DNA of 13,976 nt from UBA11524 sp051883695 (GTDB lineage Bacteria > Bacillota > Clostridia > Christensenellales > Aristaeellaceae), in contig JBJEUF010000073.1 in assembly GCA_051883695.1 (NCBI GenBank), positions 1-13,976 on the forward strand. The letters are read 5' to 3'. The position numbers and the translations under genes are program-made. Positions 7,919 to 13,950 of the stretch are shown in pieces (the first letter of the stretch is position 1; each line of letters starts with the position of its first letter). Below the pieces are notes generated by a model, which had not been told where the DNA came from, made no database searches, and saw only the letters and a program-made list of their open reading frames with translations.

Positions 7919-7947
7919 TTCATATTCGCTGGGACTTGTTGTATAAT
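7919..7947 (+). promoter_or_regulatory. Promoter of the cdaA-cdaR cluster
   Basis: TATAAT at 7942-7947 is a perfect -10 box. TTCATA at 7919-7924 matches four of six -35 positions with a 17-base spacer, in an A/T-rich stretch unlike its surroundings. Initiation near 7954 gives a leader of about 55 bases. I see no ydaO-type riboswitch in that space. Confidence 0.72.
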
Positions 7948-8009
7948 AGAGGAGCGAATCGGACAGGCAGGTCCTGTTGAAGATATACATGTAGGGAGGC
8001 GGGATCCAC

Positions 8010-8870
8010 ATGACGTCGTTATGGGAAACGATCGAGCTGTATCTGTGGAATATACTGCACCGCCCCGGTTTGAGTGATCTGGCGGACATTCTGCTGGTTG
8101 CCGTTGTGATCTACTTCCTTTTGAAAATGACGAGGGAGACGCGAGGCAGCGCCGTCTTGAAGGGACTGGTGCTGCTGCTGCTCGTCGTGGGCGTGAGCAA
8201 TCTCTTTGGGCTGACGGCGCTGAACTGGATGCTGATGCAGGTGCTCAGCAATGGCGCGCTGGTGCTGGTGATTCTGTTCCAGCCCGAGATCCGCAAGGCG
8301 CTGGAGCAGATCGGACGCGGCGCGAAGATCGAAACCAAGCGGCAGACCGATCAGGAGGACGCGGTGCGCGTGGTGGACGAGATCATCGAATGCGTCACGA
8401 AGCTGAGCCGCCGCCGCGTGGGTGCGCTGATTGTCTTTGAGCGCAAGACCGGCCTGAAGGACATCATTGAGAACGGCATCAGCATTGATTCCCGCATCAG
8501 CGCCGGATTGCTGGAGAACATCTTCGAGCCCAACACGCCGCTGCATGACGGCGCGGTGGTGATCCGCGGCACGCGCATCATGTCGGCAGCCTGCATCCTG
8601 ACGCTGACGGAAGCCAGCGGCATCAGCCATGATCTGGGAACGCGGCATCGCGCGGCGCTGGGCGTGAGCGAGACGACGGACGCCATTGCCCTGATTGTTT
8701 CGGAGGAAACGGGCATCATCTCCTATGCACGGGGCGGCAAGCTGTCGCGCCATCTGGATGCGAAGGGACTCAGGACGCTGCTGGAGGAAATCTACCGGCC
8801 CGGCAGCAGCCCGATCAAGCTGCTGCCCAGGCTGTGGCGCAGGTCGGAGAAAAAGGAGGGGACGGAATGA
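8010..8870 (+). CDS. cdaA: Membrane diadenylate cyclase CdaA
   Basis: Makes the second messenger c-di-AMP from two ATP at the inner face of the membrane; c-di-AMP controls potassium and osmolyte uptake and cell-wall balance in Bacillota. The 286-aa length is typical. Three hydrophobic segments fill the N-terminus (about 22-40, 48-68 and 72-92), followed by a linker. The DAC domain (about 115-245) carries both catalytic motifs: the DGA triad in LHDGAVVI (180-182) and RHR in GTRHRAALG (212-214). The ATG at 8010 follows GGGAGG (7994-7999). The stop overlaps the cdaR start as ATGA, so the regulator is translationally coupled. All key residues are present. In many Bacillota glmM follows this pair, but it does not do so here. 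Confidence 0.97.
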   Translation: MTSLWETIELYLWNILHRPGLSDLADILLVAVVIYFLLKMTRETRGSAVLKGLVLLLLVVGVSNLFGLTALNWMLMQVLSNGALVLVILFQPEIRKALEQIGRGAKIETKRQTDQEDAVRVVDEIIECVTKLSRRRVGALIVFERKTGLKDIIENGISIDSRISAGLLENIFEPNTPLHDGAVVIRGTRIMSAACILTLTEASGISHDLGTRHRAALGVSETTDAIALIVSEETGIISYARGGKLSRHLDAKGLRTLLEEIYRPGSSPIKLLPRLWRRSEKKEGTE

Positions 8871-10219
8871 GCCAGATGAATCAGTCCCCTGTACAGCTGC
8901 CCAGGGAGCCCTCCCGGATCAGGCGGATACTTGTGGAGCTGGCGAAGATGGCGATCAACGACTGGCCGACGAAGCTGCTGGCGCTGGTGCTGGCCATTGC
9001 GCTGTGGGGCGGTCTGATCACGCAGGATCCGTCCCTGACCCGTGAGCGCACCTTCCGGAACGTGGCTGTGAGCATCAACGGCAGCGATACCCTCAAGCGG
9101 AACGGCCTGATTGTCACCAGCGACCTGAACGAGCTGCTCAACGATGTGTCCATCGTCGTGAATGTGCCGCAGATGCAGTATGCCAATGCACAGGCGAGCA
9201 GCTTCAATGCCCGCATTGACCTCACCCGGATCAAGCAGGCCGGAGAACAGGAGATCAGCATTCTGACCACGAATTCCAGCACCTATGGCAAGGTCGCGGA
9301 GGTCGAACCCGCGACGGTGCGTGTTATGGTGGAGGAGTATGAATCCGTGGGCTTCATCCCCGTGAACGTTGTTCAGAGCGGAGAAGCGCCGGCAGGATAT
9401 TATGTGGGGGAAATGACCTGCGATCCCGCGCGCATCACCGTCAGCGGCCCGAAGTCGCTGGTGGACCGCGTGGTTCGGGCGGAGGTTGTGATTGAGCAGG
9501 GCGAGCTGCCGGCCCGTGAGGGGACGGTCGAAAACGCGGTCAGCTTCTCCCTGCTGGACAGGAATGGCGATGTGATCGACAGCGACATGCTGCAGGTCAC
9601 CAGCGATTCCGTGCTGCGTTCCCACATTAATGTCTCCATCCAGATGTATGCGAAGAGGGATATTGACCTGCAGGCCGATCCGACTGCGCTCTACAGGGGC
9701 CGTCCGGCGGATGGGTACGAGGTGACGGAGGTCATCGTATCGCCGCAGATCGTGACACTGGCCGGGAAGCAGAGCATCATCGATTCCGTCAGCACCCTCA
9801 GTGCACAGACGCCGATCTCGATCAGTGGGTCGAGCGAAACCGTCAGCGGGACGGTGGAGCTGAAATCGCTGGTGAATGTGGTCTCCATGAGCGCGAAGCA
9901 GGCTGCCGTGACGGTGGTGATTCAGCCCATCCGGGAGGAGCGGCGGTTTGCGTATGTACCGCTGACGATCAATAACGTCCCCGAGGGGATGACTGCGGCA
10001 GGGCCGTATACGGCCACCGTTGTGGTCAACGGACCGCAGACATGGATCAAGTCATTGAAAAAGAGCAGCCTGAGCGTCAGCTGCGACGCGGAAGGGCTGA
10101 CGGAAGGCGAGCATGAGCTGCCGCTGGTCTGCGAGATCGCGGACGGTGTGGGAATCGACTATACGGTCGAGATTGAGCCGGCGATTGTGCGCGTGACCAT
10201 CAGCGCGCATGACGAATGA
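8867..10219 (+). CDS. cdaR: CdaA regulator CdaR, YbbR-domain protein
   Basis: A membrane-anchored extracytoplasmic partner that modulates CdaA. The 450-aa protein has a short cytoplasmic N-terminus rich in basic residues, one membrane segment at about 36-52 (KLLALVLAIALWGGLI), and then about 400 residues outside. I read four YbbR-type repeats, roughly 58-155, 156-257, 258-352 and 353-450, each ending in a beta-rich stretch such as EPATVRVMV or EPAIVRVTI. The exact borders are estimates. The open frame extends upstream to 8834, but ATG 8867 has GGAGG at 8855-8859 and overlaps the cdaA stop by four bases, the usual arrangement for this pair. No cleavable signal peptide is evident, so the segment is probably an uncleaved anchor. 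Confidence 0.93.
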   Translation: MSQMNQSPVQLPREPSRIRRILVELAKMAINDWPTKLLALVLAIALWGGLITQDPSLTRERTFRNVAVSINGSDTLKRNGLIVTSDLNELLNDVSIVVNVPQMQYANAQASSFNARIDLTRIKQAGEQEISILTTNSSTYGKVAEVEPATVRVMVEEYESVGFIPVNVVQSGEAPAGYYVGEMTCDPARITVSGPKSLVDRVVRAEVVIEQGELPAREGTVENAVSFSLLDRNGDVIDSDMLQVTSDSVLRSHINVSIQMYAKRDIDLQADPTALYRGRPADGYEVTEVIVSPQIVTLAGKQSIIDSVSTLSAQTPISISGSSETVSGTVELKSLVNVVSMSAKQAAVTVVIQPIREERRFAYVPLTINNVPEGMTAAGPYTATVVVNGPQTWIKSLKKSSLSVSCDAEGLTEGEHELPLVCEIADGVGIDYTVEIEPAIVRVTISAHDE

Positions 10220-10229
10220 CGCAGATGAT

Positions 10230-10260
10230 GGGAAGCGGCGGTACGCTGCTTCCCGATTTT
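10230..10260 (+). terminator. Hairpin with short T tract after cdaR
   Basis: GGGAAGCGGCG (10230-10240) pairs with CGCTGCTTCCC (10244-10254) over 11 bp with one G-T wobble, and GATTTT follows. The stem is strong but the T tract is only four bases. It may be a partial terminator that lowers expression of the two downstream genes, for which I see no separate promoter. Confidence 0.65.
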
Positions 10261-10297
10261 CAAATGGCCGGGTTCTCCCCGGCGGAAAGGAGCGGGC

Positions 10298-10897
10298 ATG
10301 GGTGCGTTTGCAAACACGCTCTTCAGCGTGCTGCTGGGCTGGATTCAGAGCGCTGTATCGTGGCTGTGGCGGCTGATGAGCAGCGAGGAAGCGGGCGGCC
10401 TGATGGGCTGGGTGCTGGAGAATTGGCTCCTGCTCGCGATCCTGCTGTGCGCGGTGGGGCTTGCGGCGGATCTGATTGTCTACCTGCTTCGCTGGCAGCC
10501 CTACAGGGTATGGCGCAGCTTTTGGCGGCGGATGTCGGATCGGCAGGAGGCGTCGGAGAACCCTGATCCGGCCCAAACCGGCGAACCGGTGACGGAACCG
10601 CGGCAATGGCTGTATGCGGACGGTTCCATAGCCTATGAGGAAGTACCCGAACCGGCGGCCAGCCAGCCTCAGCCTGCGGGATATGATACCGCGCAGCAGG
10701 CGGAAATGCGGCTGAAAGCGCCTGTACGCCCTGCAAGGCGGGTGATTCCGGCGCGCCGGCGCAGGGCTGCGGATGGCTCGGATGAATACATCCTGCCGGA
10801 TATGGGAAGTGAGCAGCAGGCGTATCATCAGCCCTGTTATCCGCCGCAGTGGCATACACAGGAGCAGCAAGCGATGAATAGGGGAGACAGAGAATGA
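10298..10897 (+). CDS. Hypothetical membrane protein with hydrophilic tail
   Basis: I do not recognise this 199-aa protein. The N-terminus holds a hydrophobic stretch at about 5-26 (FANTLFSVLLGWIQSAVSWLW) and a clear membrane segment at about 42-65. A basic, Trp- and Arg-rich stretch follows (WRSFWRRM, about 72-79), so the C-terminus is probably cytoplasmic by the positive-inside rule. Residues 80-199 are hydrophilic and rich in Pro, Glu, Gln and Ala, with a strongly basic patch (RPARRVIPARRRR, about 143-155). This part looks disordered. The ATG at 10298 has AAAGGAG at 10286-10292. The stop overlaps the rsmF start as ATGA, so the two are translationally coupled. Its place behind cdaR hints at a membrane or envelope role, but no function can be claimed. 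Confidence 0.8.
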   Translation: MGAFANTLFSVLLGWIQSAVSWLWRLMSSEEAGGLMGWVLENWLLLAILLCAVGLAADLIVYLLRWQPYRVWRSFWRRMSDRQEASENPDPAQTGEPVTEPRQWLYADGSIAYEEVPEPAASQPQPAGYDTAQQAEMRLKAPVRPARRVIPARRRRAADGSDEYILPDMGSEQQAYHQPCYPPQWHTQEQQAMNRGDRE

Positions 10898-12249
10898 ACC
10901 TGCCGGAGGCTTTTGTGGAACGGATGGCGGCGCAGCTCGGAGACGAACTGCCCGCCTTTTTGCGCAGCTATGAGGAGCCCTATCAGCGTGGCATCCGGCT
11001 CAATCCCTGCAAGGGCGGCGAACGGCTGACGGCGTATTTCGACCGGGGCGAGCTGCTGGAACGGGTTCCGTGGGAGCCAACGGCGTATTACCTTGGTATG
11101 GCGTCCCGGGCGGGAGCGGCTGTGCTGCATGAAGCGGGCGCGTGGTATCTGCAGGAGCCCAGCGCCATGATTCCGGCTGCGGTGCTTGCGCCGGTTCCGG
11201 GTGAGCATGTGCTCGATCTATGCGCTGCGCCGGGAGGAAAATCAACGCAGCTGGGCTTGCGGATGGCAGGGCAGGGGACGCTGGTGTGCAATGAGCCGGT
11301 GCGGGATCGCGCAAGAATCCTCTCGCGGAATATTGAGCGCATGGGCATTCCCAACGCGGTCGTGACCTGCGCATATCCTGAAGCGCTGGCGGAAATGTGG
11401 CCCGAGGCCTTTGACGCGATTCAGTGCGACGCGCCGTGCTCCGGGGAAGGGATGTTCCGCCGTCACCCGGAAACACGCGGTGAGTGGACGCCGGATGCCC
11501 CTGCGGGCTGCGCAAAGCGACAGGCGGACATACTGGACAGTGCGGCGCAGATGCTCCGTCCCGGCGGGCGGTTGGTCTATTCCACCTGCACGCTGAATCG
11601 CATCGAGAACGAGAATGTGATTGAAACGTTTCTGCAGCGGCATCCGGACTTTGCCTGCTGTCCCTTCACCCTGCCCGGGCTGGATGCGCCAACGGGCATG
11701 CTGACGGTTTATCCCCATCGCGTGCGCGGAGAAGGGCATTTCGTGGCACTGCTGCGGAAGCGTTCCGGCGCTGGCGGGATGTCCTGGAAGCCGTTTACGC
11801 CATCGGCCAGGATGAGCAGCGTATTGGAGGCGGCGCTTCCGGGGATGTCCCATGGGGCTGCGCCGAACGCAGCCAGCCTCGTTGCTTCAGACGCGCGGTT
11901 TGATGAATATGTGCTGGAATGCGTTCCGGAGCTGCCTGAGGGGAAGCTGCCGGAGGTGTCCTCGCTTCGTTCGGGCATGAAGCTGGGAAGCATCAGGCTG
12001 CAAAGGGGAAGGGGCGGCAAGCCGCCCGTATTCACGCCGGACCATGCATGGGCTGTCAGCATCGCGCCGCCGGATGTACCACGCGTGGCCCTGACGGAGG
12101 AGCAGGCAAGGCTGTATCAGAGCGGTCAGACAATCCCGGCGGAGGGGAAGGGCTGGGTTCTGGCGTGCTTTGAGGGGATTGCGCTGGGCTGGGGAAAAAT
12201 CTCTGACGAGATCATGAAGAATCACTATCCCAGGGGGCTGAGAAGATAG
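10894..12249 (+). CDS. rsmF: RsmF-like 16S rRNA m5C methyltransferase
   Basis: A NOL1/NOP2/Sun-family RNA methyltransferase that makes 5-methylcytosine, probably in 16S rRNA, from S-adenosylmethionine. The 451-aa protein has an N-terminal RNA-binding region with YLQEPSAM (85-92). The SAM-binding motif I is VLDLCAAPGGKST (106-118). DAPCSGEGMF (179-188) holds the Pro-Cys motif (C182), and YSTCTLN (229-235) holds the catalytic Cys232. The C-terminal half has the extra domain of the RsmF subgroup, ending in GWVLACFEGIALGWGK and NHYPRGLRR. That domain separates it from RsmB. AGGGGAG (10880-10886) precedes the ATG, which overlaps the preceding stop by four bases. The exact cytosine modified cannot be read from the sequence. 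No clear terminator follows before the rplM promoter. Confidence 0.92.
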   Translation: MNLPEAFVERMAAQLGDELPAFLRSYEEPYQRGIRLNPCKGGERLTAYFDRGELLERVPWEPTAYYLGMASRAGAAVLHEAGAWYLQEPSAMIPAAVLAPVPGEHVLDLCAAPGGKSTQLGLRMAGQGTLVCNEPVRDRARILSRNIERMGIPNAVVTCAYPEALAEMWPEAFDAIQCDAPCSGEGMFRRHPETRGEWTPDAPAGCAKRQADILDSAAQMLRPGGRLVYSTCTLNRIENENVIETFLQRHPDFACCPFTLPGLDAPTGMLTVYPHRVRGEGHFVALLRKRSGAGGMSWKPFTPSARMSSVLEAALPGMSHGAAPNAASLVASDARFDEYVLECVPELPEGKLPEVSSLRSGMKLGSIRLQRGRGGKPPVFTPDHAWAVSIAPPDVPRVALTEEQARLYQSGQTIPAEGKGWVLACFEGIALGWGKISDEIMKNHYPRGLRR

Positions 12250-12307
12250 CGGAAGGGATGTTATTGCAGATTCATGGCAAATTCCTTTGGGAAACAAGAA
12301 AAAGTGC

Positions 12308-12336
12308 TTGACTTTCATATCTGGATATAGTACAAT
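12308..12336 (+). promoter_or_regulatory. Strong sigma-A promoter of rplM-rpsI
   Basis: TTGACT (12308-12313) and TACAAT (12331-12336), each five of six to consensus, are separated by 17 bases. This is the closest to consensus of the window's promoters, as expected for a ribosomal protein operon. Initiation near 12343 gives a leader of about 120 bases. Confidence 0.85.
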
Positions 12337-12342
12337 TAACGA

Positions 12343-12461
12343 TGGCATCAATAGCTCCGCTAGCCCCGGTAACTATTGAATGAAACATACGCGACGGGCA
12401 TGAAGACCAACATGTCGGACGCATAACTCTCATTGAACAGAAACTTAGGGAGGAAACACCT
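12343..12461 (+). promoter_or_regulatory. Structured 5' leader of rplM, candidate L13 autoregulatory leader
   Basis: The leader contains two predicted stem-loops. The first pairs TCAATAG (12348-12354) with CTATTGA (12373-12379) around an 18-base loop that can pair further. The second pairs 12388-12402 with 12411-12425 around AAGACCAA, with 11 Watson-Crick pairs, one G-T pair and three mismatches. L13 leaders that respond to the ribosomal protein are known in Bacillota (Rfam L13_leader). Membership in that family is an inference from position and structure. A GGGAGGAAA ribosome binding site follows at 12448-12456. Confidence 0.55.
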
Positions 12462-12893
12462 TTGAAGACTTTCATGCCGAAAGCGGCTGACATTACCCGT
12501 CGGTGGTATGTTGTCGATGCCGAGGGCCAGGCTCTGGGCCGTGTTGCCAGCCAGGTTGCGAACATCCTGCGCGGCAAGAACAAGCCGATCTACACCCCCA
12601 ACGTGGACACCGGAGACTATGTCATCATCATCAACGCTTCCAAGGTCATCCTGACCGGCAAGAAGCTGGATCAGAAGATCTACTACAAGCACAGCGGCTA
12701 CGTAGGCGGCCTGAAGGAGACCAAGTACCGCAAGCTGCTGGCCGAGAAGCCTGAGTTTGCCATGCGCAAGGCGATCGTGGGTATGCTGCCCAAGGGCCCT
12801 CTGGGCCGTCAGATGGCCAAGAAGCTTCACATCTATGCTGGCGCTGAGCACATTCATGCCGCTCAGAAGCCCGTGAAGTTCGACCTCGTGTAA
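12462..12893 (+). CDS. rplM: 50S ribosomal protein L13
   Basis: An early-assembling component of the large ribosomal subunit. The 143-aa length is normal. The N-terminal RRWYVVDAEGQALGRVAS (13-30), the VDTGDYVIIINA motif (48-59), and the family signature around GMLPKGPLGRQMAKKL through HIHAAQKP (about 107-137) are all present. The start is TTG at 12462. GGAGG at 12449-12453 is eight bases upstream, and the product then begins MKTFMPKA, like other clostridial L13 proteins. The in-frame ATG at 12474 would remove four residues and leave poor spacing. It is followed by rpsI after 23 bases, the conserved L13-S9 operon. Confidence 0.98.
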   Translation: MKTFMPKAADITRRWYVVDAEGQALGRVASQVANILRGKNKPIYTPNVDTGDYVIIINASKVILTGKKLDQKIYYKHSGYVGGLKETKYRKLLAEKPEFAMRKAIVGMLPKGPLGRQMAKKLHIYAGAEHIHAAQKPVKFDLV

Positions 12894-12916
12894 TCAGGCG
12901 AAAGGAGTAAACGCAA

Positions 12917-13306
12917 ATGGCTAAGGTTGATTACAGCGCTGTTGGCCGCCGCAAGAAGGCCGTTGCCCGTGTCCGTTTGGTTGCCGGCGAGGGCAAGATC
13001 ATCATCAACAAGCGCGATATTGATAACTACTTCGGTCTGGAGACCCTGAAGATGACCGTCCGTCAGCCCCTGGTGCTGACCAACACCACCAACTTCGACG
13101 TGATGGTGAATGTGTGCGGCGGCGGTCTGGCCGGTCAGGCTGGCGCGATCCGTCACGGCATCTCCCGCGCCCTGTGCAAGGCTGATCCCGAGCTGCGCCC
13201 CGCCCTGAAGAAGGCTGGCTTCCTGACCCGCGATCCTCGTATGAAGGAGCGCAAGAAGTACGGTCTGAAGGCTGCCCGTCGTGCGCCGCAGTTCAGCAAG
13301 CGCTGA
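12917..13306 (+). CDS. rpsI: 30S ribosomal protein S9
   Basis: A small-subunit protein whose C-terminal tail reaches the P-site tRNA. The 129-aa protein has the N-terminal AVGRRKKAVARVRL block (8-21), the GGGLAGQAGAIRHGISRAL signature (about 88-106), and the highly basic C-terminus KYGLKAARRAPQFSKR (114-129) ending in the conserved Ser-Lys-Arg. AAAGGAG at 12901-12907 is nine bases before the ATG. The gene is intact, so any integration at its 3' end has kept the coding sequence. It is followed by a strong terminator and the remains of an integrase. Confidence 0.98.
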   Translation: MAKVDYSAVGRRKKAVARVRLVAGEGKIIINKRDIDNYFGLETLKMTVRQPLVLTNTTNFDVMVNVCGGGLAGQAGAIRHGISRALCKADPELRPALKKAGFLTRDPRMKERKKYGLKAARRAPQFSKR

Positions 13307-13319
13307 GAACCCGTACAAA

Positions 13320-13331
13320 TCAAGGCTTTCC
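13320..13331 (+). repeat. TCAAGGCTTTCC repeat next to rpsI
   Basis: The 12-base sequence recurs exactly, in inverted orientation, at 13713-13724. Eleven of its bases, extended by one G, also match in inverted orientation at 13414-13425. It lies between the rpsI stop and the operon terminator, where an attachment-site core would be expected. Confidence 0.6.
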
Positions 13332-13332
13332 G

Positions 13333-13370
13333 ACCCATGGCTGCCCAATCAGCCATGGGTTTTCTCTTTT
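13333..13370 (+). terminator. Intrinsic terminator of rplM-rpsI
   Basis: ACCCATGGCTG (13333-13343) and CAGCCATGGGT (13350-13360) form a perfect 11-bp stem with a CCCAAT loop, followed by the T-rich tract TTTCTCTTTT. It starts 26 bases after the rpsI stop. Confidence 0.93.
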
Positions 13371-13413
13371 ATGCAGTCAGTTCCCTGCAAAGGATGCTGC
13401 TGTGCCAAAGGAG

Positions 13414-13425
13414 CGGAAAGCCTTG
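13414..13425 (-). repeat. Inverted copy of the CAAGGCTTTCCG repeat
   Basis: CGGAAAGCCTTG on the + strand is the exact reverse complement of 13321-13332. It lies 90 bases before the stop codon of the integrase remnant. GGAAAGCCTTG recurs in the same orientation at 13713-13723, so these two copies bracket the remnant. Confidence 0.6.
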
Positions 13426-13514
13426 TTTCATCGGCACTTCAGGGCTTTTTCAGCCGTGAAATCCGTGCAAAATCGCGTGACCGTCTGTCTGCATACGGTT
13501 GCAACTTTATGCAA

Positions 13515-13688
13515 TCACGCCCTGGTGAACAGTCCCGCATTGTCCCGGCTGACCTTTTCCACGTTGCCCACCTCCCGGTGGACATAGGTGTTCATGGTCA
13601 TGGTAATCTTGGAATGACCGGCGATGCTCTGCAGGGTCTTGATATCCACGCGGCCTGTGGCCTGCAGCTGGGTCAGAAAGGTGTGCCC
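13515..13688 (-). pseudogene. C-terminal fragment of a tyrosine integrase
   Basis: On the - strand, 57 codons ending in TGA (13515-13517) encode the end of a phage/ICE-type tyrosine recombinase. HTFLTQLQ matches the region just after the second catalytic Arg. IAGHSKITMTMNTYVH contains the Gly-His of the active site and the nucleophilic Tyr, in the usual spacing of about ten residues. The tail is REVGNVEKVSRDNAGLF. The expected Arg before HTF is Gly, and an in-frame TAA (13689-13691) lies directly upstream, so the rest of the catalytic domain and the N-terminal domains are missing. The fragment cannot be active. It converges on rpsI, whose 3' end is a reported integration site for some tyrosine-recombinase elements. 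This suggests a scar of an integrated element. Confidence 0.82.
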
Positions 13689-13694
13689 TTATGG

Positions 13695-13709
13695 TATAAT
13701 AACGACAAA
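13695..13709 (+). promoter_or_regulatory. TATAAT box with TAACGACAAA repeat, copy 1
   Basis: A perfect TATAAT at 13695-13700 is followed by AACGACAAA. I find no good -35 box at 16-18 bases upstream, so promoter activity is uncertain. TAACGACAAA (13700-13709) recurs at 13823-13832. Confidence 0.35.
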
Positions 13710-13712
13710 CCG

Positions 13713-13724
13713 GGAAAGCCTTGA
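13713..13724 (-). repeat. Third copy of the CAAGGCTTTCC repeat
   Basis: GGAAAGCCTTGA on the + strand is the reverse complement of 13320-13331. It lies 25 bases beyond the truncation point of the integrase fragment, immediately followed by an A/T-rich AAATCAAGG that extends a small local palindrome. Confidence 0.55.
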
Positions 13725-13814
13725 AAATCAAGGGTTATGCGGTTGTCAGGCCATGTTTTCATCCTTTTCCAAACCATGAAAATAGGGACTGATCGGAGGT
13801 CGGCTGTAGGGCGA

Positions 13815-13832
13815 TGTTACATTAACGACAAA
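13815..13832 (+). promoter_or_regulatory. Extended -10-like site with TAACGACAAA repeat, copy 2
   Basis: TGTTACATT (13815-13823) resembles an extended -10 box and runs into TAACGACAAA (13823-13832), the same ten bases as at 13700-13709. No convincing -35 box is seen. It could drive the small ORF or RNA just downstream. Confidence 0.35.
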
Positions 13833-13848
13833 AGAATAAGGGGGGTGA

Positions 13849-13950
13849 ATGAACCCCTACACCACCTGCAAGGACATCGCATCTACCAAGATGGATGTCC
13901 TTTTTGCATGGGTCATGCGCGTCGTAACCGTCAAACCACGCCACGCATAA
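13849..13950 (+). CDS. Possible 33-aa small protein or leader peptide
   Basis: An ATG at 13849 opens a 33-codon frame beginning MNPYTTCKDIASTKMDV and ending in TAA at 13948-13950. A run of G residues (AAGGGGGG, 13838-13845) serves as a plausible ribosome binding site. AGGGG (13839-13843) can pair with CCCCT (13854-13858), which would hide the ribosome binding site and start. A terminator-like hairpin with five T residues lies inside the frame. The product is not recognised and could be a leader peptide, a real small protein, or chance coding over a small RNA. Confidence 0.3.
   Translation: MNPYTTCKDIASTKMDVLFAWVMRVVTVKPRHA
13872..13905 (+). terminator. Terminator-like hairpin in the post-rpsI segment
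   Basis: GGACATC (13872-13878) pairs with GATGTCC (13894-13900), and CATC (13880-13883) pairs with GATG (13890-13893), leaving one bulged G and a TACCAA loop. TTTTT follows at 13901-13905. It fits the 3' end of a short transcript started near 13830. Confidence 0.65.

Noticed and set aside
7954..8009. c-di-AMP riboswitch in the cdaA leader
   Set aside because: The leader of about 55 bases is too short for a ydaO-type riboswitch, and only a weak 5-bp hairpin is visible.
7331..8089. Antisense open frame of about 252 codons across the MIF-like gene and the cdaA promoter
   Set aside because: It crosses a terminator, a promoter and parts of two real genes. The translation shows no family resemblance.
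10216..10566. Alternative + strand frame over the 199-aa membrane protein gene, starting at the cdaR stop
   Set aside because: It lacks a ribosome binding site, reads through the terminator-like hairpin and gives a product without hydrophobic segments or motifs. The frame starting at 10298 has a good ribosome binding site, membrane segments and a coupled overlap with rsmF.
13507..13731. 74-codon - strand frame over the integrase remnant
   Set aside because: It is in a different frame from the fragment with integrase motifs, and its translation shows no family. The frame ending at 13515 carries the Gly-His and Tyr motifs.
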